Source of the DNA: an uncultured Clostridium sp.
GTDB lineage: Bacteria; Bacillota; Clostridia; TANB77; CAG-508
Length of the DNA stretch: 38,242 nt
Reading direction: 5' to 3'
Assembly: GCA_947572545.1 (NCBI GenBank)
Contig: CANPCK010000004.1
Coordinates: 1 to 38,242 of the forward strand
The notes under the pieces were generated by a model that saw only the letters and a program-made list of their open reading frames with translations, did no database searches and had not been told where the DNA came from. Each line of letters begins with the position of its first letter. Position 1 is the stretch's first letter. Shown piece after piece: positions 1 through 8,320 of the stretch. The translations under genes were made by a program, and so were the position numbers.

Positions 1-9
1 TTGCACATG

Positions 10-43
10 TGGACGTCGAAATCTTTGATTTCGTTAACGTCCA
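10..43. terminator. Hairpin at window edge, possible terminator
   Basis: TGGACGT and ACGTCCA pair as the outer stem and GAAATC/GATTTC as the inner stem, with small internal bulges. A T-rich stretch follows on the plus strand. It probably ends transcription from a gene to the left of the window, but that gene is not visible. Confidence 0.4.
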
Positions 44-131
44 ATTTTCTTATTTGTTTTAAAATCTATATTACAGGAATGTTACAATAGCATTACAAAA
101 ATGTATTTTTTTTGCTAAAACACTAGGAATT

Positions 132-152
132 TTGACAAAATTCTGCTATAAT
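132..152 (+). promoter_or_regulatory. Possible promoter of the T4SS operon
   Basis: A perfect TATAAT lies at 147-152, about 60 bases before the first gene. A TTGACA at 132-137 is only 9 bases upstream, too close to be its -35 partner, so the -35 is either degenerate (around 124-129) or TTGACA serves a later -10. The exact promoter is unresolved. Confidence 0.35.
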
Positions 153-213
153 AAATTACAAGTGAAAATGGGATAAATACGCCCAATGAACATAAGAGAA
201 AGGAGCATAATAA

Positions 214-564
214 ATGGCATATCAAATACCAAGAAATGTTAAAGGAGAAGGTAGAATACTATTTATATTCTCTACAAAAGCAATGATATATACTGCAGTA
301 GGATTAGGTATAGGTGGAGTATTATGGTATATATTCAAAATGATGAGCTTAGGAATAGTAGGAATAATATTTATGATATTATTTGCATTAATAGGATTTG
401 CAATAGGAACATTCAAAGTACCAAACTCAGTAGCATTTGATATAACTAGAAAAACAGGTGGAGAAAATATAGATGACGTAATAATGAGATGGTTAAAATT
501 CAAGATGAAAAATAAAAATAAAATATATGTATATACTGAGGGAGGAACAAAAGATGACAGATAA
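214..564 (+). CDS. PrgI family protein (VirB3-like T4SS inner-membrane subunit)
   Basis: This 116-residue protein has the PrgI layout: a short N-terminal segment (MAYQIPRNVKG), two adjacent membrane helices at about residues 23-65, the motif KVPNSVAFDITRKTGGENID and a basic tail. PrgI proteins are the VirB3 equivalents of Gram-positive and conjugative type IV secretion systems. They sit in the membrane beside the VirB4 ATPase. The start is set by an AGAAAGGAG ribosome binding site just upstream. It is first in a tight operon: its stop overlaps the start of the next gene by 11 bases, and a VirB4 ATPase follows. Family assignment is confident; the substrate of the system is unknown. Confidence 0.85.
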   Translation: MAYQIPRNVKGEGRILFIFSTKAMIYTAVGLGIGGVLWYIFKMMSLGIVGIIFMILFALIGFAIGTFKVPNSVAFDITRKTGGENIDDVIMRWLKFKMKNKNKIYVYTEGGTKDDR

Positions 565-1810
565 TCAAATAACACAACTGTTAACATACTTACTATTTTT
601 AATGATATTCATACTAGTAGTACTAGTAGTAGTATTTATAGCAGTAAAAATGAAAGACAACAAAAAGAAAAAAGATGAAAAATCAAGTGAACTATCAGGA
701 GACAGTGATAATTCAGTAACAAGCAATACTGCAACAAGAGGATATAATAAACAATCAATATTCAAATTCATGGAATTTGACAAAGTAGAAGATAATATGA
801 TAGTCCAGAAAAACGGAAATAGATATCTAATGGTAATGGAATGCCAAGGAGTAAATTATGACCTAATGTCAGAAATGGAACAAACAGCAGTAGAAGAAGG
901 ATTTTTACAATTCTTAAACTCCCTTAGATACCCAATACAAATATATGTACAAACAAGAACAGTAAATCTAGAGGGAAGTATATCAAATTATAGTAGAAGA
1001 GTAAATGAAGTAGAAAGTGACTTAAGAAGAAAAGAAGCAGAATATGAATCAAATAAGCAATCAGGACTATTTACAAGAGAAGAATTAAAAGCTCAATTTT
1101 ATGAAATAACAAAACAGAGAAACCTTTATGAATATGGAAAAGACATAATTTTCAATACACAACAAATGAGTTTAAACAAAAATGTACTTAATAAACAATA
1201 CTACATAATAACATCATACTATCCTTCAGAACTTGGAAATAATAACTTTGATAAAGAAGAACTAAAAAACATAGCATTTTCAGAATTATATACTAGATGT
1301 CAATCAATGATAGGAGCATTATATGCAACAGGAGTTACAGGAAGAATATTAGACTCAAACTCATTAGTAGAACTATTATATATGGCATACAATAGAGACG
1401 AAGCAGAAGTGTTTGGACTAGATAAAGCATTAGCAGCAGGATATGATGAACTATACTCAACAGCACCAGAAGTGATAGAAAAGAAAATAGCGGCGTTAGA
1501 TAGAGAAATAGAAGAAAAAGCAATCCTAAAAGCAGAAGACGTAGTAGAAAAGATTAGAACAGAAAGAGAAAGAAAACTAGAAGAAAGAAAAGTAAAGATG
1601 GAAGACATTATAGACGAAATGGCAAAAATGATAATAAAAGAAAATGAAGCATATTTAGGAAAGGAAATAGTACAAGAATCAATAGAAGAACTTTCAGGAA
1701 TTAGAAGAAAGAGAAAAGAAGCAAAAGAAAAAGCCGAAGAAGAGGAGGACAAAGCACATGAGCAAAAAACAGTTAAAAAGACAAGAAGAAGAACAACAAA
1801 GACAGCTTAA
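554..1810 (+). CDS. T4SS protein resembling the TraC/VirB4 N-terminal domain
   Basis: The product is 418 residues, starting at the ATG at 554 behind a GGGAGG site; an upstream in-frame ATG at 527 has no ribosome binding site. One membrane helix (about residues 8-32) is followed by a soluble domain with NGNRYLMVMECQGVNYDLMS and a stretch ending in IQIYVQTRTVNL, typical of the N-terminal domain of TraC/VirB4-type proteins that works next to the ATPase. The C-terminal third is a highly charged helix rich in Glu, Lys and Arg, probably a coiled coil. No Walker motifs are present, so the ATPase function lies in the next gene, which it overlaps by 53 bases. Role in the T4SS is inferred from context and the domain; the exact subunit name is uncertain. 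Confidence 0.65.
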   Translation: MTDNQITQLLTYLLFLMIFILVVLVVVFIAVKMKDNKKKKDEKSSELSGDSDNSVTSNTATRGYNKQSIFKFMEFDKVEDNMIVQKNGNRYLMVMECQGVNYDLMSEMEQTAVEEGFLQFLNSLRYPIQIYVQTRTVNLEGSISNYSRRVNEVESDLRRKEAEYESNKQSGLFTREELKAQFYEITKQRNLYEYGKDIIFNTQQMSLNKNVLNKQYYIITSYYPSELGNNNFDKEELKNIAFSELYTRCQSMIGALYATGVTGRILDSNSLVELLYMAYNRDEAEVFGLDKALAAGYDELYSTAPEVIEKKIAALDREIEEKAILKAEDVVEKIRTERERKLEERKVKMEDIIDEMAKMIIKENEAYLGKEIVQESIEELSGIRRKRKEAKEKAEEEEDKAHEQKTVKKTRRRTTKTA

Positions 1811-3711
1811 TATAGAAGAAAAAACAGAAATTTTACAAACAAAAACTGTAAAAGATCTAATTTCACCAGCAGGAATAGATGCTTCAAATATAGACCATAT
1901 GGAAATAATTTCAAATGCAAAAAGATATGCAAGAAGTTTCTTTGTATCAACACTACCTAGAATGTGCTCATTTCCAGATATATTCAGAGACATGTACTTA
2001 TTTGGAGATATAAATACATCAATATATATAAATCCAGTACCAGAAGCAAAATCACAAAATGAACTAAATAGAGTAATAAATGAACTAGAAACAGAAAGAA
2101 TAGTTGCACAAGATAGAGGAAATATCAATAGAGAAAGTACATTAACACAAAAAAGATTAGAAGCAGAACAATTAAGAGATGAAATAGCAGCAGGATACAA
2201 TAAACTATTTGAAGCAACAGTAGTATCAACACTATTTGCATATAGTCTAGAAGAACTTGATAAATTTACAAAATTGTTATCAACAGAAATGTCGAAGACA
2301 CTTGTTGGAATAAAATCAGCATGGGCAATGCAAGAAGAAGGATTTCAATCAAATCTTCCATTAATGCAAAATAAAATAAACAAACCACACACATTTGATA
2401 GACGTTCAATGGGAACAGTATTTCCATTTACAACATCAGAAATAGGACATCCAACAGGAATACCATTAGGATTTAATAAACAAACAGGAGTGCCAATCTT
2501 ATTTGATAACTTCCATAACTCACTTACAAACTATAACATGGTTATATTTGCTAAATCAGGAGCACGGAAAGTCAGTTACAATGAAAACACTAATATCAAG
2601 GTCTTCAGTACTTATGGGAATAGAAAGTTTAGCACTAGATGCAGAAGGAGAATACTCAATAGTTGCTGAAAGCCTTGGAGGAATAAATGTAGTACTTAGT
2701 CCAAACTCAAAGACAGTAATAAACCTATTTGATTTAGAGCTAGAAACAGTAAAAGATGAAATAACAGGAAAAGATAGAATAGTGCTTAATGTAGAAAATA
2801 AAGTAGAAGACGTAACACAAGCTTTACTTACAATGGCAAGAGGAAGCACTAGAAGTACAGATGTTAACGAGTTAACAAAACAAATCATAGCAGAAAGTGT
2901 TGCAGAAGAATATCAAGCAATAGGAATAACAAATGATCCATCAAGTTTATATGAAACAAATATGGATAAAAGAAACATGCTTGCAAAAGACAAAAAAGAC
3001 ATGCCTACAATAGGAAGTTGGTACAAGAGAATACAAAAGAAAGCCAAAGACAATACAATATCAGATTATCAATTCCACTACAGTTATTTACTAAAAGTTA
3101 TGAAACAATACATAAGAGAATATGACGGACAAATGGCATATTTTGATGGACAATCAACATTTGAGTTATTGGACGGAGCACCATTTATAAACCTAGATAT
3201 ATCACAACTAGAAGAAAGATTTGCAAGACCACTTGCACAACAAATTCTTTTATCATGGATATGGGAAAAATATGTTAAGAAAAACAGTGAAGATAGAACT
3301 AGAGCATCAAGAAAAAGGGTTATAGTAGACGAAGCATGGATGTTACTACCATATCCAGAAGCAGTAGACTTCTTAAATACAATGGCAAGACGTGCGAGAA
3401 AAAGAAATGTATCATTAGCAATTATTTCACAAAGATTCCAAGACTTTTATGAAAGACCAGAAGCACAAGCAGTACTTACATCATCAGATACAAAATTATT
3501 CTTAGCACAAGACAAATCAGAAATAGCATATTTAAAGGAAGTATTTAAACTATCAGAAGGAGAAGCTAATTTCTTAATAACATGTGCAAAAGGAGAAGGA
3601 TTACTAAAAGTAGGGCCAGATACAGCAATATTACAAATAACTCCAACAGCAAAAGAATTTGAATTCGTAGAAACAAACCTAAACATACTAGTAAAAAGAA
3701 AAAATAGATAA
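1758..3711 (+). CDS. VirB4/TraC-type T4SS ATPase, read through a +1 shift at 2565
   Basis: VirB4 ATPases energise type IV secretion at the inner membrane. The frame starting at 1758 (GAGGAGG site) is open to 2669 and a second frame runs to 3711. They join if the C at 2565 is skipped, giving 650 residues. The junction falls inside the Walker A motif: AKSGA is encoded before it and GKSVTMK after it. Without the shift the ATPase is cut just before its P-loop. Walker B is clear (RVIVDEAWMLLP), followed by SLAIISQRFQDF typical of the family. The DNA there reads GCA-C-GGA-AAG. Codon use is the same on both sides and no other damage is visible, so this is not an obvious pseudogene. Last gene before a terminator at 3718-3738. 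Confidence 0.85.
2565..2568 (+). other. CGGA +1 shift site 1 (VirB4)
   Basis: In-frame CGG follows GCA. Skipping C2565 gives GGA and restores Walker A GKS. The P-site codon is GCA (Ala). Confidence 0.85.
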
Positions 3712-3717
3712 ATTGAG

Positions 3718-3738
3718 AGGGCGAGTAAAGCTCGCCCT
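3718..3738 (+). terminator. Hairpin terminator after VirB4
   Basis: AGGGCGAG pairs with CTCGCCCT over 8 bp with a 5-base loop. The tail is only mildly T-rich. It separates the first T4SS operon from the VirB6-like gene. Confidence 0.7.
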
Positions 3739-3760
3739 TAATACAAAGATTATTTTTTGC

Positions 3761-3866
3761 TTAATAGAAATACATAAGAAATTTCTATTAAATAGAAAAT
3801 AATAAAATTGCATGTTAGCGAAAGTAAAGCTTATGACACACATATGTACAAAATCGCTTTGCAATT
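3761..3866 (+). other. Structured intergenic region upstream of the VirB6-like gene
   Basis: Two hairpins are visible. TTAATAGAAAT (3761-3771) pairs perfectly with 3781-3791. AATTGCA plus AGCGA (3806-3821) pair with TCGCT plus TGCAATT (3854-3866) around a long loop. A partial copy of the ACCTTGTTGTTT tail of the intergenic hairpin family lies at about 3889-3900. No gene of 20 or more codons with a ribosome binding site is evident here. Confidence 0.45.
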
Positions 3867-3958
3867 ATTGAATGCCCCAAGATAATTAACCTTGTTGTTT
3901 CAAAAAAATATAATTAAAAACAAAATATATTCCGATTATAAGGAGGAAGTAACATACA

Positions 3959-6900
3959 ATGAAACTATTTACAAATAAAAATTTAATTCAAAAGATAATC
4001 ATTGCCATATGCTGTATTACATTACTGAATTTTTGCATGGCTCCAAGAGTACAGGCAGCAACATTTGGTGGAACAATGATGAAATATATAAGAGAATTCG
4101 CAACAGCTTTAGGAGATGTTGCAATATCGCTTATGCAATTAGGACTTACAGGAAGATGGACATATGCAGTAGATGAAAAAGGCACTGGAGAAGTACAGGA
4201 TATAAATGGAAAAAGGTCAGACTACTGGATAAAAGATTCAAAATTCCAATATCCAATTATACAGTTAAGCCCAGAATTGATATTTGGAGATAAAGTAGAG
4301 TTATTAGGAATAGATTTTATAGGTGGAGACAATGGAGAAGAAGGGGACAACAAATATATACTAAAAACAGATGGCAGTGCAATAGAGAAATTAAGAGTAA
4401 TAATAGCTAGTTGGTATGTTACTTTAAGAACAATTGCAATAGTAGGATTACTTTCAGTATTAATATACATAGGTATTAGGATAATAATATCAAGTACTTC
4501 GCAAGACAGAGCAAAATATAAACAAAGATTAGTAGATTGGATAGTAGCATTTTGTTTATTATTCTTTATGCATTATATAATGGCAGCAGCAGTAAATGTA
4601 GTAGGACAAGTAAATGATATATTAGGCAAAAATATAATTAATGGAATAAAATTATCGCCAGAATTTGGAAATGTAAAATATGATAATGAATCAACAACAG
4701 ATAATGATAACTATACTATGGGAGAAACACAAATACTTCTTGGAGCATGGCCTGATGTAGTAAATACAGGATATTCAGATGTAAGAAGATATATTGAAAG
4801 TGACAGTGTATATTGCGTTAAACATGGAACAGAAATTTTAACATTAAGTGAAGCTATATCTAAAGGATACATAAAATGTAATAGGACTAACTGGTCTGCA
4901 ACATCTGAAGAGGAGAGTACAGGAATATATAAAGTTACATATTCTAGTACATCAAAAAATTCTAATGGAGATGAAGCTGGACTAGAATTAACTTTTACAA
5001 TGGTTGGAGAAAGTGAAAATAGAAAAATATTTGTAGCAGATGTAGCATTTAGAACAGCTAATCCAGGAGGAACTGGAACAGAGTTTCATGATAATATAAA
5101 ACAAGAAAATGGAATAGCTAAGACTTTAGCTGAGTTTAAGAGCTTATATGCAAAAGGGATAGCAGATAAAGGATTTCAATTTAATACTCCAGATAATAAT
5201 GAGACAGGTACTATTACAGCACCAGATCATGGACCAATAAGTGGGATTATAATTGATATACTAGAAGATATAGCAGCATCAGTTACACCTGCGAATGCTG
5301 CAGGAAAAACAGAACATAATGTAATTGTATCAAAAACTGCAGTTGATACAAATTCACAAGAGGGAGACGGTTCAGAAATATTATATTACATCAATTATGC
5401 AAGACTATACTTAAATGTTTCAGCAAAAGAAAAATATGTAGCAATATCAGTAGGATACTTAATACTATATCTTGTATTGGTAGTATTTACAGGAATGTTT
5501 ACAATAAGATATATGAAAAGGGTTATATATGTAGCATTTTTAACATTAATAGCACCAATGGTTGCAATGACATATCCATTAGACAAAATAAAGGATCGGA
5601 AAAGCACAAGCTTTCAATATGTGGTTTAAAGAATACACATTAAATATACTAATACAACCAGTTCACCTACTACTATATATGATATTAGTAGGAGGAGCAA
5701 TGGAATTAGTAGAAGTAAATATTATATATGCAGTAGTTGCAATAGGCTTCTTAGTTCCAGCAGAAAAATTAATACGTAAATTCTTCGGATTTGATAATGC
5801 AGGAACACTAAGTGCAGCAGGAAGCTTCGCAGGAGGAGCAGTATTCTCTGCTATGATAAATAAATTGAACAAACCACATTCAGGAGGATCAGACGATGAT
5901 AAAGATGCTCCAAAACCAGTTAGAAAAACTAACTCAGGAGGAGCAGGAGTAGTAGATGCACATGGAACATTAATTGGTGGATCAGGATCTTCAGGAGGTG
6001 GAACAACCCCACCAACAGGTGGAGGAACCCCACCAACAGGTGGAGGAACCCCACCAACAGGTGGAACAACCCCACCAACAGGTGGAGGAACCCCACCAAC
6101 AGGTGGAGGAACCCCACCAACAGGTGGAACAACCCCACCAACAGGTGGAGGAACCCCACCAACAGGTGGAACAACCCCGCCAACAGGTGGAACAACTCCA
6201 CCAACAGGTGGAGGAGGCTGGGGAATACCAGTTCCAGATGGCTTAAGAGATGCGAAAATAGGAGGAAGAGCAGGAGGAAATATATTTACTAGAGGAAAAG
6301 ATTTATTTGGTAGAGCAGGAACAAATTTTGGAACAAGAGTTGCAAATACTGGTAGAGCATTAGGATACAGAGCAGCAAATAAAGCAAGACAGACAATCAG
6401 AAATGCACCTAAAACAGCAGGAAGATGGACTAGAAAGGCAGTAGTTGGAGGAATAGCAGGAGGAGGACTTGCACTTGCAGGAGCAGCAGTTGGAATAGCA
6501 TCAGGAGACCCATCAAAAGCACTTCAACTTGCGGCAGCAGGAGGAGCAGCAGGATACTATGGAGCAAACTACTATGGAGACAAAGTGGCAAAAGGAGCAG
6601 GAGGAATTGCAGATGCTGCAAAAACATCATTCTGGGGAAATGACATGAGAGATATAGACAGTAGTAGATTTGATAGACAGTTTGTAGAAGATCCTAAGAA
6701 TAGAGAGGCATTAACAAAAGCATTAGGTTCAAGAGCAAAAGTAGCTGAAGCTATTAAGGATGGAAGTGTACAAGCCTTATTAAACAATGGTATATATGAT
6801 CCAAATAAAATAGGTAAAGCTCTAAAATTAAGAGATAACCTAATGAAAGGAATGCCAGATAAAAATGGAAGACCAACAAGAGCACTTATGACAAATCCAG

Positions 6901-7103
6901 ATGAAGCTTTAACACAAGCAGTAGCAACAGCTAAATGGAATAGAGATGTAAGCACTAGAATATATGACCCTATGTCAAGAGATAGAATGGCATTTGAAAG
7001 CAGATTATTAAAGCAATTAAAAGAAGAAGGCGGAATGGGCGAAGCAGCAGCTAAGAGCAGAGTACAAGAAATTCTTGAGGATATGGAATCATTTGAAATA
7101 TAA
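3959..7103 (+). CDS. VirB6/TrbL-like polytopic T4SS protein, read through a +1 shift at 5597
   Basis: Two frames (3959-5629 and the frame ending at 7103) join by skipping C5597, giving 1047 residues. Order: an N-terminal signal-like helix ending in VQA (residues 1-33), a membrane helix pair around 140-220, a large Ser/Thr-rich extracellular loop (about 230-480), then hydrophobic helices (about 490-620). Next come ten 7-residue P-P-T-G-G type repeats and a Gly/Ala-rich basic C-terminal region with a glycine-zipper-like segment. VirB6/TrbL proteins form part of the inner-membrane channel. The shift falls between LDKIKD and GKAQAFNMWFK, in the middle of the conserved helices, so either half alone would be a broken channel. 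The ribosome binding site AAGGAGGAAG fixes the start. Family call rests on topology and on the neighbouring VirB4 and PrgI genes. Confidence 0.75.
5597..5600 (+). other. CGGA +1 shift site 2 (VirB6-like)
   Basis: In-frame CGG follows GAT (Asp). Skipping C5597 gives GGA AAA GCA and continues the membrane protein. Confidence 0.8.
6003..6212 (+). repeat. Ten tandem 21-bp repeats encoding (G/T)TPPTGG linkers
   Basis: Ten near-identical 21-base units encode alternating GTPPTGG and TTPPTGG heptapeptides. They form a Pro/Gly/Thr hinge between the membrane domain and the C-terminal region of the VirB6-like protein. Near-identity at the DNA level suggests recent expansion, so copy number is likely to vary between strains. 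Confidence 0.9.
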
Positions 7104-7168
7104 GAACTTCACCCACTACACAATTAGAGATTGTGAGTGAGGTCCCGAGAACCTTGTTGTTATCACAA
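7104..7168 (+). repeat. Intergenic hairpin element, copy A
   Basis: CACT-A-CACAAT (7114-7124) pairs with ATTGTG-AGTG (7130-7139), leaving one bulged base. The shared tail GAGAACCTTGTTGTT follows. It matches the two copies at 8155-8292 in architecture but with different stem sequence, as expected for compensatory change. It lies between the VirB6-like gene and the gene at 7194. Confidence 0.7.
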
Positions 7169-7193
7169 TAAAATACAATAGAAGGAGGCTATT

Positions 7194-8153
7194 ATGAACA
7201 AATTCATAAGATGGTATAATCAAAACATAAAACAATTTTGGCTAGGATTTGGAATAATAGCCTTAGCATTTATAATAATTAGAACATTAAATGCAATAGT
7301 TGGAGAAGAAAATGAACAAAAGAGAAATAATATGAACTTACAAAATAGTAGTACAAATACAAGTACTACTATTTCTAACAGTAATACTAGTGTAATAACA
7401 AGAGAACCAGTATCAAACAAAGATACAAAAACAAATGAAGGAATAATAAAAGAATTTATAGGATACTGTAACAGCAAACAAATAGAAAAAGCATACAACA
7501 TGTTAACAGATGAATGTAAAAGTTTACTGTATCCAACAATACAAATTTTTAGTCAGAATTATTATAATAATATATTCTATATAAATAGAATGCACACAAT
7601 GGAAAATTGGTATACAAATAAAAACTTATATACATATTATGTTACTTACACAGAAGATGTATTAGCAAGTGGAAATGTAAAATCAGCAGATAAAAAAGGA
7701 GACTATATAACAATAGTAAAAGAACAAGATGAATACAAAATAAATATAGGAAGCTATGTAGGTAGAGAAATTTATAATAAAGAACAAACTAAAAATGGAG
7801 TAACAGTCACATTAAACTGGTTAGACATGTATATGGATTATACTATAGCAAATATTACAGTAAAAAATAACAGTACTAATGCAATTTGTATAGATAGTAA
7901 GCAAACAGAGGGAACAGTATATTTATATGATGAAAATAATGTGAAATATACAGGATTATTAAATGAAATAGCAGAAGAACAGTTAGTAGGAAGAAGAGGG
8001 ACAAAAAATACAATAAATCTAAAATTTAACAAAATATATAACCCAGAAAGGGATATATATGGAATAATTTTTGCAGATATAGTAACAAACTATGAAGAAT
8101 ATATACAAAATCCAAAAAACAAAAAGAAAATGTCAATTATTATTGAAATATAA
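7194..8153 (+). CDS. Membrane-anchored T4SS-associated protein, possibly VirB8/TcpC-like
   Basis: The product is 319 residues: a short cytoplasmic N-terminus (MNKFIRWYNQNIKQFW), one membrane helix (about 16-36), a low-complexity Ser/Thr/Asn linker, then an outer-face domain. The part beginning IIKEFIGYCNSKQIEKAYNMLTDE looks like the first helices of an NTF2-like fold, the fold of VirB8 and TcpC. A second, beta-rich domain follows (VTVTLNWLDMYMDYTIANITVKNNS), reminiscent of DUF4352-like immunoglobulin folds. I do not recognise a specific family. The anchor-plus-NTF2 design, and its position between VirB6-like and wall hydrolase genes, make a VirB8-type scaffold plausible. The gene at 11418 has a similar plan. 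An AGAAGGAGG site sets the start. Confidence 0.55.
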   Translation: MNKFIRWYNQNIKQFWLGFGIIALAFIIIRTLNAIVGEENEQKRNNMNLQNSSTNTSTTISNSNTSVITREPVSNKDTKTNEGIIKEFIGYCNSKQIEKAYNMLTDECKSLLYPTIQIFSQNYYNNIFYINRMHTMENWYTNKNLYTYYVTYTEDVLASGNVKSADKKGDYITIVKEQDEYKINIGSYVGREIYNKEQTKNGVTVTLNWLDMYMDYTIANITVKNNSTNAICIDSKQTEGTVYLYDENNVKYTGLLNEIAEEQLVGRRGTKNTINLKFNKIYNPERDIYGIIFADIVTNYEEYIQNPKNKKKMSIIIEI

Positions 8154-8154
8154 G

Positions 8155-8220
8155 AACCTGACCCACCTCACAAGCAAAGCTTGTGGGTGAGGTACCCCAG
8201 AACCTTGTTGTTTATACAAT
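8155..8220 (+). repeat. Intergenic hairpin element, copy B
   Basis: CACC-T-CACAAGC (8164-8175) pairs with GCTTGTG-GGTG (8179-8189) with a single bulged T, then the shared tail CAGAACCTTGTTGTTT. It sits head to tail with copy C. Confidence 0.75.
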
Positions 8221-8292
8221 AAGAACCTGACCCACCTCACAAGCACGACTAAAGTCGTGGGTGGGACCAGAGAACCTTGTTGTTTACACAAT
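8221..8292 (+). repeat. Intergenic hairpin element, copy C
   Basis: The first 20 bases match copy B, but the stem differs: CCCACC (8231-8236) pairs with GGTGGG (8260-8265), and CACGAC (8244-8249) pairs with GTCGTG (8254-8259) around a TAAA loop. The tail GAGAACCTTGTTGTTT is conserved. The GAC-TAAA-GTC hairpin resembles the imperfect palindromes at ends of IS200/IS605-type elements, so an origin from such an end is possible. No transposase is nearby. Confidence 0.7.
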
Positions 8293-8320
8293 AAAAAGAC
8301 TTGAAATAAGGAGTAGCAAT

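Noticed and set aside
132..152. TTGACA-TATAAT at the left edge as a consensus promoter.
   Set aside because: The two boxes are only 9 bases apart, so they cannot form one promoter; only the -10 is retained with low confidence.
5595..5602. GATCGGAA at shift sites 2 and 6 resembles the start of a common sequencing adapter.
   Set aside because: The match ends after eight to nine bases, the other seven sites lack GAT before CGGA, and coding sequence continues in the shifted frame, so adapter contamination does not explain it.
5929..6246. Long open frames on both strands across the PTGG repeat array.
   Set aside because: They are by-products of the 21-bp repeat, which has no stop in several frames; they lack ribosome binding sites and fold into the VirB6-like gene.
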